Source of the DNA: Gammaproteobacteria bacterium
Lineage (GTDB): Bacteria; Actinomycetota; Acidimicrobiia; Spongiisociales; UBA4744
Direction: 5' to 3'
Length of the DNA: 34,349 nt
NCBI GenBank assembly: GCA_011682695.1
Contig: JAACED010000021.1
Location: forward strand, 1 to 34,349
Shown here: piece after piece, positions 6,108 to 14,534 of the stretch
Layout of the letters: each line of letters begins with the position of its first letter
Numbering within the stretch: the stretch's first letter is position 1
Translations under genes and position numbers: made by a program
The notes under the pieces: generated by a model
Seen by the model: only the letters and a program-made list of their open reading frames with translations
Told to the model about the DNA's origin: nothing
The model's database searches: none

Positions 6108-8330
6108 TCACACCGAACAGGGCTGCACCTCGACGGGGATCGCCGTGAGCACCGCGTTGCCGGAGAGCGGATCCATCGTGCCGGGGCTGAGCAGATTCGA
6201 GTTCACTCCCGGTCTCCTGGCGGCAACGCTCAGTCTGGTCCCGTCGAGGTCATGCCCCCACCCGTGCGGCAGACTCACCACACCGGGCATGATTGCCTCG
6301 GTGATGTCGGCGGGAACGGTCACAGTGCCCGCCTGTGATGTCACGGAGACGGATACACCTTGGCTGATCCCGAGCCGTCCCGCGTCGTCGGGATGGATGC
6401 GCAATGTGCAACGTTCCTTGCCCTTCACGAGGATGTCCAGGTTGTGCATCCACGAGTTGTTGCTGCGCAGATCCCGTCTCCCGACCAGCAGCAGCCCGTC
6501 GGAAAGCACATCGAGGACGGCGTCCAGCCGAGATACGTCGGCCACCAGGGCCTCCGGGGCAAGCTCGATCTTGCCCGACGGCGTTGCCAGGGCATCAGGA
6601 AACCGTGGCTGCAACGGACCAAGGTCGATACCGTGGGGATGATCCCGCAGCTTTCGGAGCGTCAGACCCTCCTGGTTCCGCCCATACGCATCACCGTATG
6701 GGCCGGTGCGAATGAGAAAGTCAAGGATCCGGCCTGGTCCACGTCCCCCTTCGGCCGCCGCAGCGACCTCAGAGATATCCTGACCGAAGACGACAGATGC
6801 TTCGTCTCCCATCGTGGCGTTGACCAGCGTGCTGAACACGAGATCATCGAACGGTTGGAGGTCGGTGTCAGATGGCATCCCTGCAACGATGGCGGCGAGT
6901 CGGAGCAGTGTCTCCCATTCGTCTGCCACACCGTCAGGGATCGGGAAGACCGGAGGCGAGTAGTTGGCGACGTTGCGTACCGCGAATCCGAGAAACGCGA
7001 AGTCGTAATGGGCCCGATTCAGCGGTGACGGCGCCGGAAGGATCACATCGGCGTGACGCGTGGTCTCGTTGCGGTAGAGGTCGACACTCACCATGAAATC
7101 GAGCTGTGAGAGCGCAGCATCGAGACGCGCACTGTCCGGGGTGGAAAGGACAGGATTGCCGCCGATGGTGATCAGCGCCCGGACCTGCCCTTCGCCATCC
7201 GTTTCAATCTCTTCTGCAAGTGTCGAAACGGGGAACTCGCCGCGCACTTCCGGCAATCCCTTGACACGGCTGTGCCAGCGACCGGTCCGAAAGCCTCGTT
7301 GCTTCCGAGGTCGCTCATGGGCAGCGCGGGCAAACATGGCTCCGCCGGCTTCGTCGAGGTTGCCGGTCAGAACGTTGATCACATCGACGAGCCAGGCGGC
7401 GAGCGATCCGAACTCCGTCGTATGGGTGCCGATCCTCCCGTACACCACGGCCGTCTCGGCCTGGGCGAGTTCATGGGTGATACGGCGAGTCGTCCCGGCG
7501 TCGATCCCGCACCTCGCTTCGACTCGTTCGGGGCTGAATCGAGCGGCGACTCGTGCGACCTCATCGAGACCGGTGCAGGAATCCTCGAAACGTCCGAGTG
7601 CGACCAGGCTCTCGTCGATGAGCGTGTGCACGATGGCGAACAGCCACAACGCATCGGTCCCGGGACGAATGAACAGGTGCTCGTCGGCGGACTCGGCCGT
7701 CCGGGTCCGCCGAGGGTCGATGACGATGACTTTGCCTCCCCGCCGGCGAATACCCTCGAGGCGTCCCGGCCAGTCAGGAGCCGTCGCAAGGCTGCCGTTG
7801 GAGACGTAGGGGTTCGCTCCGAGCATGAGCAGATAGTCGGTGCGATCCAGATCCGGCACCGGGATCAAGTCGGGATGACCGAACATGAGCCCGCACGACA
7901 GATGCTTGGGCATCTGGTCGACGGTGGAGGCCGTGAAAACGTTCTTGGTTCCCAAGGCCTTGATGAGCGCCCGGCCGTAGACGGGGCCGCTCATGTTGTG
8001 GGCGTTCGGATTGCCCAGGTAGATGGCCACGGCATCGCGGCCGCGCTCGGCGAGCATCGGCTGCAGGCCCGCAGCGACGCGGGCGAAGGCCTCTTCCCAG
8101 GTCGCTACCTCGAAGTCGCCACCTCGCCTGATCAACGGTGTTCGAAGCCGGTCAGGGTCGGCGTGCAGATGCTTCAGGGAAGATCCCTTCGGGCAGACAA
8201 ACCCGTGGCTGAACACGTCGTCGTGATCACCGCGGATCCTCACGACTTCGTCGCCTTCGAGCGCAAGCTCGAGTCCGCACGTTGCCTCACAGAGCGGGCA
8301 GGTTCGGTAAACGGTTCTTCGCGTCGACAC
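6108..8330 (-). CDS. molybdopterin-dependent oxidoreductase with N-terminal 4Fe-4S motif
   Basis: A 740-residue enzyme of the DMSO-reductase superfamily. Cys11, Cys14, Cys18 and Cys46 (CPLCEATC, then FVCPKG) bind a 4Fe-4S cluster. The central molybdopterin domain carries YLGNPNAHN, LLMLGANPYVSN and VIVIDPRRTRTA. The C-terminal cofactor-binding domain (from about residue 610) has LVGRRDLRSNNSWMHN and PHGWGH. There is no selenocysteine; the segment that normally supplies the metal ligand reads STVDQMPKHLSCG, with no Cys at the usual spot. No Tat signal is seen, so it is probably cytoplasmic. The GTG start at 8330 is chosen for GGGAGG at 5-6 nt; the ATG at 8345 lies inside that site. Partner subunits and substrate are unknown. 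Confidence 0.85.
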   Translation of the reverse strand: MSTRRTVYRTCPLCEATCGLELALEGDEVVRIRGDHDDVFSHGFVCPKGSSLKHLHADPDRLRTPLIRRGGDFEVATWEEAFARVAAGLQPMLAERGRDAVAIYLGNPNAHNMSGPVYGRALIKALGTKNVFTASTVDQMPKHLSCGLMFGHPDLIPVPDLDRTDYLLMLGANPYVSNGSLATAPDWPGRLEGIRRRGGKVIVIDPRRTRTAESADEHLFIRPGTDALWLFAIVHTLIDESLVALGRFEDSCTGLDEVARVAARFSPERVEARCGIDAGTTRRITHELAQAETAVVYGRIGTHTTEFGSLAAWLVDVINVLTGNLDEAGGAMFARAAHERPRKQRGFRTGRWHSRVKGLPEVRGEFPVSTLAEEIETDGEGQVRALITIGGNPVLSTPDSARLDAALSQLDFMVSVDLYRNETTRHADVILPAPSPLNRAHYDFAFLGFAVRNVANYSPPVFPIPDGVADEWETLLRLAAIVAGMPSDTDLQPFDDLVFSTLVNATMGDEASVVFGQDISEVAAAAEGGRGPGRILDFLIRTGPYGDAYGRNQEGLTLRKLRDHPHGIDLGPLQPRFPDALATPSGKIELAPEALVADVSRLDAVLDVLSDGLLLVGRRDLRSNNSWMHNLDILVKGKERCTLRIHPDDAGRLGISQGVSVSVTSQAGTVTVPADITEAIMPGVVSLPHGWGHDLDGTRLSVAARRPGVNSNLLSPGTMDPLSGNAVLTAIPVEVQPCSV

Positions 8331-8510
8331 TCGGTCCTCCCTCATGCGGATCGGCCCAGCACCCTGGCAGCGCCGCGATGCGCCAACGCGAGACAGAGCG
8401 CCATTCCAAGGAGAACCCTCATGAGTTCACGCTATCGCGATCCGTCGCCAACGTAGCGGCATTTCGGGACACGGTCCGGATCGTTGCATCGAACGGCGTG
8501 CCGTTGAACC

Positions 8511-9359
8511 CTATTTTTCCTGGCCGATGGAGAAGCCACTCATGAACGGCTTCTGCAGCAGGATGAAGACCAGCGTCGGCGGAATGGACGCGATGACGGC
8601 GGCCAGCATGAGCGGACCATACGTGAGTCCGCCGTCAATGTTCTGCAACGTCTGGAGACCGACCTGGACGACCTGGGACGCCTGATCGTGGATGATCAGA
8701 CGCGGCCACAGATACATATTCCACGTGTAGACGAACTGGATGACGGCAAGTGCGCCGATGACGTTCCATGAGAGCGGGATGAGCACCTTGGTCAGGAACT
8801 GGATTGGGGTGGCACCGTCGATCTGTGACGCTTCGAGCAGGTCCGTCGGCAGATTCGCGAAATGCTGGCGGAAAAGGAACGCGCCGGTTGCAGAAGCCAG
8901 GAACGGCACCACGAGCGCAGCCATCGTGTCCTGCCACTGGAGTTTCGACACCAGGCGGAACATCGCCAGAATCATCACTTCGGTCGGCATCATCAGGGTG
9001 ATGAGTACGAAGAAGAACACGATCCACTTGCCTCGGAAGCGGAAATACACGAATGCCAGCCCGGCCATGAGTGACAGAACGGTTTTGCCAACGGTGACGT
9101 AGACGGCCTGTTGGGTTGAGTTCCACAGGTTCACGCCGATGCCGCGCGATACCCAAACATCGTTGAAGTTCTTCGCCAGCGCCGTACCCGGCGTGAGCCG
9201 GAACGAGAACACTTCGGCGTTCGACTGCGTCGCGACGAGCATCGCGTAGAGCACAGGGAGGCCGATGATCAAACAACTCAAAACGAGGAGCACGTGAAAC
9301 GGCCACCTCTTCCCGCGTAGGAAGCCTTTCCCGATCACGCCGACGGTCAGTCCAGCCAT
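8511..9359 (-). CDS. ABC sugar/glycerophosphodiester importer, permease (UgpE/MalG-like)
   Basis: A 282-residue inner-membrane permease of the carbohydrate uptake-1 family, with six predicted helices. The ATPase-docking EAA loop is EASQIDGATPIQFLTKVLIPL-like, at about residues 190-210. TLMMPTEVMILAMFRL and the C-terminal PLMLAAVIASIPPTLVFILLQKPFMSGFSIG with its short tail are close to UgpE in order and length (UgpE is about 281 residues). The start at 9359 gives GGAGG six nt upstream. The stop of the preceding permease overlaps this start in ATGATG, so the two are coupled. No ATPase gene is present nearby; a shared MsiK/UgpC-like ATPase elsewhere is likely. Confidence 0.88.
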   Translation of the reverse strand: MAGLTVGVIGKGFLRGKRWPFHVLLVLSCLIIGLPVLYAMLVATQSNAEVFSFRLTPGTALAKNFNDVWVSRGIGVNLWNSTQQAVYVTVGKTVLSLMAGLAFVYFRFRGKWIVFFFVLITLMMPTEVMILAMFRLVSKLQWQDTMAALVVPFLASATGAFLFRQHFANLPTDLLEASQIDGATPIQFLTKVLIPLSWNVIGALAVIQFVYTWNMYLWPRLIIHDQASQVVQVGLQTLQNIDGGLTYGPLMLAAVIASIPPTLVFILLQKPFMSGFSIGQEK

Positions 9360-10738
9360 CATCCACCTCCGTAGCTGACACGTCGTCCACTCGTGCGGAA
9401 CTGCCACAGCGTCACCGCGATCACGGCCATGAACAGCAGCACGGACTGGGCAGCTCCACGACCGAGATCACCGTTGTCGACGCCGATACGAATGATCTCG
9501 TAGATCGACACCGACGTGGCTCCGGCAGGAGCGCCTTTGGTCATGTAGTCGATCGTTGCGAACACTTCGAAGAAGGCGTACGTGAGGTTGGTCACCAGCA
9601 GGAAGAACGTGATCGGAGACAGGGCGGCAAGGACGATGTGGCGAAACCGCTGCCACGGAGTGGCGCCGTCGAGAATCGCTGCCTCGATCTGGTCGATCGG
9701 TACCGTCTGCAAGCCTGCGAGGTAGAAGAGGATGTTGTAACCGAGGATCTTCCATGCGCTGGCCATGATGATGGCGAGCTGCGCGAGAAATGCGTGTTCG
9801 CGGTAATTGGGAAGGGTTACCCCGAAGAGTTCCTGCGCGAGATGCCCAACGATGCCAGCGGTCGGATCGAGAAGCATGAAAAAGAGGATGCCGGCAACGG
9901 CCGGGGAGATCGCGTATGGCCAGATGAGCAGTGTCCGGTACACCCCTCCACCCCGGATCTTGCGGAACGCCAGATAGGCCAGAGCCAACCCACCCGCCAT
10001 CCCGAACCCAACGATCCCGGCAGAAATGATCACCGTATTGACGTAGACAGGCCGGTACTTGACCGCCCCACCACCACCGGGAGAGAAGATCGCGTACAGA
10101 GCGATGAACACCGCCAAGCTCGCGAACACGGAGGCAACTTCCGCGAAACGGTGACTCGTCGTCCCGGGCAGGGACCTCCGTCTCCACAACCGGACGCCAT
10201 GCATGAACGCAACAGCGAGAAACGGATAGGCCAGCAGCCTGACCGGATCGCTGATGAGCAACTCGGAGAAGTTGCCAAAGCAGACCGGGATCGCACGGGG
10301 CGCCGCCAGGCGGGTCAGCTTGGTCCCGAGTGCGAACGTCTGGAAGGCAGGCGTGTAGAGGAAAACGACCAGGATCAGCAGCGTTGGGGAAAGCAGCGCC
10401 CACGGAACCCACCATCCGAGCCGGAAACCTCCCGCCCGAATGTCTCCGGTCATTTGCGATTCTTCGACTTTGCCATCCTGATGATCGAAGTACGTCTTCG
10501 CAGCGATGAGTCCGAGCCACGCTCCGGCCCCCATGAGCGCATAGGCGAGGATGTGGTCGACAGCCGTGCGTTCAGGTTCGAACGCACAGCCGCGCATCAA
10601 GGCGGGGCTGACGGCAGCACCCACCGCGGCAACCACGGCACCGATGGCGAGACGGCGCGCCGAGGAGAGCTCACTCGTCTTGGCGACGTACGCCAGACCG
10701 GCGAGAGCGGCAACAACGATGCCGAGGGTCAACATCAT
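9359..10738 (-). CDS. ABC importer permease (UgpA/MalF-like) with extra N-terminal helices
   Basis: A 459-residue permease, far longer than UgpA (about 295). The typical core is in the C-terminal half: LALAYLAFRKIRGGGVYRTLLIWPYAISPAVAG, then NILFYLAGLQTVPIDQIEAA and the EAA loop ILDGATPWQRFRHIVL, ending with the last two helices. Before the usual first helix (WVPWALLSPTLLILVVFLYTP, about residues 110-130) lie some 105 extra residues with two or three hydrophobic segments. A further roughly 80-residue insert with membrane segments (SDPVRLLAYPFLAVAFMHG to LAVFIALYAIFSPGGG) follows it. The start at 10738 has no clear ribosome-binding site and is the least certain boundary; a hairpin lies just upstream. 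Confidence 0.85.
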   Translation of the reverse strand: MMLTLGIVVAALAGLAYVAKTSELSSARRLAIGAVVAAVGAAVSPALMRGCAFEPERTAVDHILAYALMGAGAWLGLIAAKTYFDHQDGKVEESQMTGDIRAGGFRLGWWVPWALLSPTLLILVVFLYTPAFQTFALGTKLTRLAAPRAIPVCFGNFSELLISDPVRLLAYPFLAVAFMHGVRLWRRRSLPGTTSHRFAEVASVFASLAVFIALYAIFSPGGGGAVKYRPVYVNTVIISAGIVGFGMAGGLALAYLAFRKIRGGGVYRTLLIWPYAISPAVAGILFFMLLDPTAGIVGHLAQELFGVTLPNYREHAFLAQLAIIMASAWKILGYNILFYLAGLQTVPIDQIEAAILDGATPWQRFRHIVLAALSPITFFLLVTNLTYAFFEVFATIDYMTKGAPAGATSVSIYEIIRIGVDNGDLGRGAAQSVLLFMAVIAVTLWQFRTSGRRVSYGGG

Positions 10739-10772
10739 GCGAGAAGCATCTTCGCGCTCAGCCGAAAGACCA

Positions 10773-10798
10773 GGGGGCGGCGATCGCTCGCCGCCCCC
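10773..10798 (-). promoter_or_regulatory. intercistronic hairpin between binding-protein and permease genes
   Basis: GGGGGCGGCGA and its exact complement form an 11-bp stem around a TCGC loop, between the stop of the binding-protein gene (10811) and the permease start (10738). There is no U-run. Such hairpins typically protect the upstream mRNA end or cause partial termination, giving more binding protein than permease. Confidence 0.7.
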
Positions 10799-10810
10799 GA
10801 GTCACATCGA

Positions 10811-12217
10811 TCAACCGCCGTAGAGAGCCTCGTACTCACCGAGGATCTTGTTGGCTTCGGCGTTGGCGTCCTTCATTCGCGTCGGCACATCGAGATCGTT
10901 GGTGAGGATGTCCTCGATAGCGATCGTGATGACGTCACGGATCGACACGAAGTTGCCGAGCAGAGCGCCTCGCGTCGCCGGTGTGTCCTTCGCAGCAGCG
11001 AGCTGCTCGGATGCAACCAGGCTGTTGGGGTTCTCGTCATAGAACCCCTCTTTCTGGAGCAGATCGACCGCAGGCTGCGTGATCGGGATGTAGCCGGTGA
11101 TCTTGTGCCACTCCGCTGCATTCTCCGGATTCGAGAAGAAGTTCATGAACGCGAGTGCGCCGTCTTCGGTCTTCTTGTCGAGTCCGTTGATCATCCACAG
11201 CGTCGCACCGCCGATCAGGTTCCCTTCATACGGGACGTCCTGGTTGTGCGGCATGAAGCTGGCCTTCACTTCGAAGCCCCCGTCGACGCCGGCCTGGGTG
11301 AGGGCCGTCGTATCGGAGCTCGAGTAGATGAGCATCGCAACTTGCTGTGCTTGGAACGCATTCGACGTACCGTCCCAGTCACGTTGTGCGCCGGTGTACA
11401 GGTAGTAGCCCTTGTCGGCCATGTCCTTCCACCAACCGATGTAGTTGAGGATGCCGGGCGACTCGAGGTACACCTCGGTTGCACGGCCGGAGCGGCCGTT
11501 GTCGTTGTTGGCCAGGAGCTCGCCCTGCTGTCCCAGGCTCTGCTCGACGAACCACGAGTGGTTCGGCCATGTGATGCAGGCCTTCGGGGCGTCAGGCATT
11601 GCCATGACCTTCTCACACGCAGCTTCGACACCCGCCCAGGTGTCTGGGATCTCGGTGACGCCGGCCTTCTTGAGCATGTCCATGTTGGAGAACATGATCG
11701 CCGAGGACGTGTTCCACGGCATCGAGTAGAAAGATCCGTTCACGGTGTAGTAGTTACGAGCCGACGGGACGACGTCGTCCAGAACGACCGGTTCGCCAAG
11801 GATCTCCGTCCTACCGCCGATGGCGTCGGTCACCGACTTGAAGATCGGGTTTCCTTGCGAGTCCACCGCGTCGAGGGCCTGACGGGTCGCGGCCTCGAAG
11901 AAGTGGATGATCGCCGGTGCGCTCCCCTGATCCACGGCGAGCACAGCCTGCTCGAACACCGTGTTGTAGGAGTCGAACGATTGAACGATCACGTTGTAGT
12001 CAGGATGCTTCGCGTTGAATTCGGCGGCCTTGTCTCTGGTGAAGCTGAATCGCGCTTCGTCCGAAAAGGCGATCCACATATTGATGTCAGTCGGCTGATC
12101 TGATACGGCTGCCGTCGTCTCTGGCGACGCCGTGGTCTCTGTCGAGCCTGATGCACACGCAGCAGCGATCATGGCGAACACCGCCAGCACCGCTACGAAT
12201 GGAATGAGTCGTTTCAC
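10811..12217 (-). CDS. extracellular solute-binding lipoprotein (UgpB/MalE-like)
   Basis: A 468-residue binding protein of the family 1 group that serves Ugp/Mal-type importers. A lipoprotein signal ends in IAAAC with the lipidated Cys at residue 21, followed by a Ser/Thr-rich linker to about residue 40. The mature domain begins INMWIAFSDEARFSF, with FNAKHPDYNVIVQSFDSYN and FEQAVLAVDQGSAPAIIHFFEAATRQALDAVD near the start, then YSMPWNTSSAIMFSNMDMLKKAG. These are the positions and wording expected of UgpB-like proteins. Its ligand could be glycerol-3-phosphate, a glycerophosphodiester or a sugar; this cannot be decided here. The GTG start has AAGGAC 6 nt upstream. It is the first gene of the importer unit. 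Confidence 0.9.
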   Translation of the reverse strand: MKRLIPFVAVLAVFAMIAAACASGSTETTASPETTAAVSDQPTDINMWIAFSDEARFSFTRDKAAEFNAKHPDYNVIVQSFDSYNTVFEQAVLAVDQGSAPAIIHFFEAATRQALDAVDSQGNPIFKSVTDAIGGRTEILGEPVVLDDVVPSARNYYTVNGSFYSMPWNTSSAIMFSNMDMLKKAGVTEIPDTWAGVEAACEKVMAMPDAPKACITWPNHSWFVEQSLGQQGELLANNDNGRSGRATEVYLESPGILNYIGWWKDMADKGYYLYTGAQRDWDGTSNAFQAQQVAMLIYSSSDTTALTQAGVDGGFEVKASFMPHNQDVPYEGNLIGGATLWMINGLDKKTEDGALAFMNFFSNPENAAEWHKITGYIPITQPAVDLLQKEGFYDENPNSLVASEQLAAAKDTPATRGALLGNFVSIRDVITIAIEDILTNDLDVPTRMKDANAEANKILGEYEALYGG

Positions 12218-12315
12218 AGATTCGTCCTTTATCTCATGGGTCGTGAAACCCGAAAAGGTCTTCGCGATGCTCTCTCTGTCGAGGCTTCCCCTCCTGTATC
12301 GAGCGACGTCGCTTC

Positions 12316-12344
12316 ACTCTAGATCATGAGAACCGACCTCTCAT
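12316..12344 (-). promoter_or_regulatory. possible promoter and operator of the importer unit
   Basis: On the minus strand TAGAGT (plus strand 12316-12321) is a plausible -10 box about 95 nt before the GTG at 12217. Just upstream, where a -35 region would lie, is an inverted repeat ATGAGA-N7-TCTCAT (12326-12331 and 12339-12344), which could be a repressor site. No good -35 match is seen. Confidence 0.3.
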
Positions 12345-12396
12345 CCTCGACGCTCGCTGCCAGGCCGAGGTACGACTGGTTCGATCACGGCTCCGG

Positions 12397-13101
12397 TTAC
12401 TCGGCGCGGGCGAACTCGATGATCCAGTCGGCCAGCAGCGTCTCGTCGGTCGGATCGTGCAAGGTGTCCCGTGCGGCATCGGCAACGGCAGCACCGATGA
12501 CCTCTCTCCGTTCCGCCAGCAAGGCTCCTGCGAAGGCGGGTGTGAACTCGGGGTGCCCCTGCACCCCCACCATGTGGTCATCGACGGACAGCATCCAGAT
12601 GGGACAGTGTTCACTCGATGCCAGTGTTCGTCCGCCTGGTGGAAGCCTCTCGATCTGATCCTGGTGGGTCATCAGAAGGCGTAGCCGTCGGGCCGGTGGC
12701 TGCATCCACACGGCCTCGTCGACAATGTCGGCGGCATGGACCCCAACCCCCCAGCCACGGGCCGACTTCTCGACTCGTCCGCCGAGCGCCTGCGCAAGCA
12801 TCTGGTGGCCAAAACAGATCCCGAAGAACCGATGGCCGCCTTCATAGATGCCGACGACCAGGCGCTCGAGTCTCGCCACGACCGGCAGTGGATCGTAGAC
12901 CGAAGCCCTTGCTCCGGTAGCCAACCAGAGGTCGCACTCATTGAGCGAGTCGGGCTCCTCACCCTCGGCCAGGTCATAGAACCTGAGCCGCAAGTCGGAT
13001 GCCGTCCGGGCGAAGAGACCCCGGAACATGTCCGGGAAGTCGCCCGAGATCGACCGGAACCGGTCCGCCACGTGGTCGCAGATGAGAATCCCGACGTTCA
13101 T
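12397..13101 (-). CDS. class I glutamine amidotransferase-like hydrolase
   Basis: A 234-residue class I glutamine amidotransferase domain protein, standing alone. The catalytic Cys96 is in FFGICFGHQMLAQALGG; His183 and Glu185 are in GVQGHPEFTP, completing the triad. Proteins of this type resemble the GMP-synthase amidotransferase domain but act as free hydrolases. In its position after a glutamine-synthetase-like ligase and two dehydrogenases it probably removes the gamma-glutamyl group at the end of the pathway, the role PuuD plays in putrescine degradation (inference from context). Its ATG overlaps the aldehyde dehydrogenase stop (ATGA), and it lacks its own ribosome-binding site, so it relies on coupling. 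Confidence 0.87.
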   Translation of the reverse strand: MNVGILICDHVADRFRSISGDFPDMFRGLFARTASDLRLRFYDLAEGEEPDSLNECDLWLATGARASVYDPLPVVARLERLVVGIYEGGHRFFGICFGHQMLAQALGGRVEKSARGWGVGVHAADIVDEAVWMQPPARRLRLLMTHQDQIERLPPGGRTLASSEHCPIWMLSVDDHMVGVQGHPEFTPAFAGALLAERREVIGAAVADAARDTLHDPTDETLLADWIIEFARAE

Positions 13102-14531
13102 CAGCTATCTGCGATGAACACGGATTTGTAGTCGCTGTAGTGATCGAGTGCGACCATGCCTTGCTCACGGCCGATGCCGCTCTTCTTCATCCCGCCAAAC
13201 GGTGCCTCGATATGCACGCTGGAGCTCGAGTTCACCGAGATCATCCCCGTTTCGAACTCGCGCACAAACCGCAGGGCGCGCCCGATGTCACGGGTCCACA
13301 CCGAGCCCGAGAGCCCATAGTCGCTGTCGTTGGCGAGGCGAACCGCCTCCTCCTCACCTTCGAAGGCGATGATGGCAACGACCGGACCGAAGATCTCCTC
13401 TTGCATGATGACCATCTCCGGCTTGACATCGACATACACGGCCGGCGTGAGGTAGTTGCCTTCGCCAAGGGCGCCGCCCGGGCGTTCGCCGCCACACACC
13501 CTGGTCGCTCCGGCAGCATCACCAATCTCGAGGTATTTCTCGACGAGTTCGCGATGGGCAGAGGTGATCAGCGGTCCCATCTCCGTCGCTTCGTCGGTGG
13601 GGTCTCCGAGTTCGATAGTCGAAGCTCTGGCGGAAAACCGCTGCACGAACTCGTCGAAGATCGGCCGCTCAACGAGGATCCGGCTGCGGGAACAGCAGTC
13701 CTGCCCGGCGTTGTCGTACACGGCCCAGATCGACGATTCGACGCAAGGCTCCATGTCCGCGTCGGCGAACACCACGTTCGCCGACTTGCCGCCAAGCTCG
13801 AGCGACACCCGCTTGATGCCTTCGGCTGCACCTTGCATGACCCTGGTGCCGACCTCGGTCGAGCCGGTGAACGACAGCTTGCGGACCAATGGGTGACGCA
13901 CGAGTGCTTCACCTGCGATCGATCCCTTGCCCGGCACCACGTTGAACACGCCTGGCGGCACTCCTGCCTCGAGGGCAAGCTCGGCAAGCGCCAGCGCCGA
14001 CAGCGGCGTTACCTCGGCGGGCTTCGCGACGATCGTGTTCCCCATGGCAAGAGCCGGTGCCGCCTTCCACGACAGGATCAGCACCGGGAAGTTCCACGGC
14101 ACGATCAGACCGCACACGCCAAGCGGCTCGCGGAACGTGAGCAGGGTTCCTGGCGCACCGGTCGGGATCGTCTGCCCGTGGATCTTGTCGACGGCTCCTG
14201 CGTAGTAGTCGAAGGTGGCGGCGGCCGCCTCGATTTCACCGCGAGCAGCCGAGATCGGCTTGCCGACGTTGGAGGACTCGATCCTCGCCAAACGCTCATG
14301 GTCCCGGCGGATCAGTCCCGCGAGCCGTCGAAGGACGTCCCGCCGTTCGCCCGGAGATGTCTTGCGCCACACTCCGAAACGCCCATGAGCGATCCGAACC
14401 GCCCGATCCACGTCGTCCGGAGTCGCACGGGCGACATCTGCGAGGGCCCGACCGTTCGCAGGATTGATGATGGTGCTGGCGGTTCCGTCTGTGCTTTCGA
14501 CGGCGATCCCGTCGACAAACATGCCTTTCAT
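13101..14531 (-). CDS. NAD(P)-dependent aldehyde dehydrogenase
   Basis: A 476-residue aldehyde dehydrogenase of normal length. Catalytic residues are visible: Asn147 (VPWNFP), Glu245 (SLELGGKS) and the nucleophile Cys279 in NAGQDCC. The cofactor loop FTGSTEVG is at about residues 221-228, and EEIFGPV and the C-terminal PFGGMKKSGIGRE are intact. It oxidises an aldehyde to an acid in the cytoplasm. By position it would act on a gamma-glutamylated amino-aldehyde, as PuuC does (inference). GGAG lies 6 nt before the ATG and the SDR stop codon is only a few bases away. The N-terminal MKGMFVDGIAVES is a typical start. Confidence 0.92.
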   Translation of the reverse strand: MKGMFVDGIAVESTDGTASTIINPANGRALADVARATPDDVDRAVRIAHGRFGVWRKTSPGERRDVLRRLAGLIRRDHERLARIESSNVGKPISAARGEIEAAAATFDYYAGAVDKIHGQTIPTGAPGTLLTFREPLGVCGLIVPWNFPVLILSWKAAPALAMGNTIVAKPAEVTPLSALALAELALEAGVPPGVFNVVPGKGSIAGEALVRHPLVRKLSFTGSTEVGTRVMQGAAEGIKRVSLELGGKSANVVFADADMEPCVESSIWAVYDNAGQDCCSRSRILVERPIFDEFVQRFSARASTIELGDPTDEATEMGPLITSAHRELVEKYLEIGDAAGATRVCGGERPGGALGEGNYLTPAVYVDVKPEMVIMQEEIFGPVVAIIAFEGEEEAVRLANDSDYGLSGSVWTRDIGRALRFVREFETGMISVNSSSSVHIEAPFGGMKKSGIGREQGMVALDHYSDYKSVFIADS

Positions 14532-14534
14532 GTC

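Noticed and set aside
7272-8456. Plus-strand frame of 394 codons opposite the molybdopterin enzyme
   Set aside because: Shadow frame with no family features; the minus strand carries clear cofactor-binding motifs.
8421-8456. Eleven-codon plus-strand frame with AAGGAG upstream
   Set aside because: Its only support is one ribosome-binding-like string; it lies in the gap between two minus-strand genes and ends without any downstream plus-strand gene or hairpin.
9638-12103. Plus-strand frame of 821 codons opposite the importer genes
   Set aside because: A shadow of the two well-supported minus-strand genes in GC-rich DNA; its composition is Arg/Glu/His-rich and fits no family.
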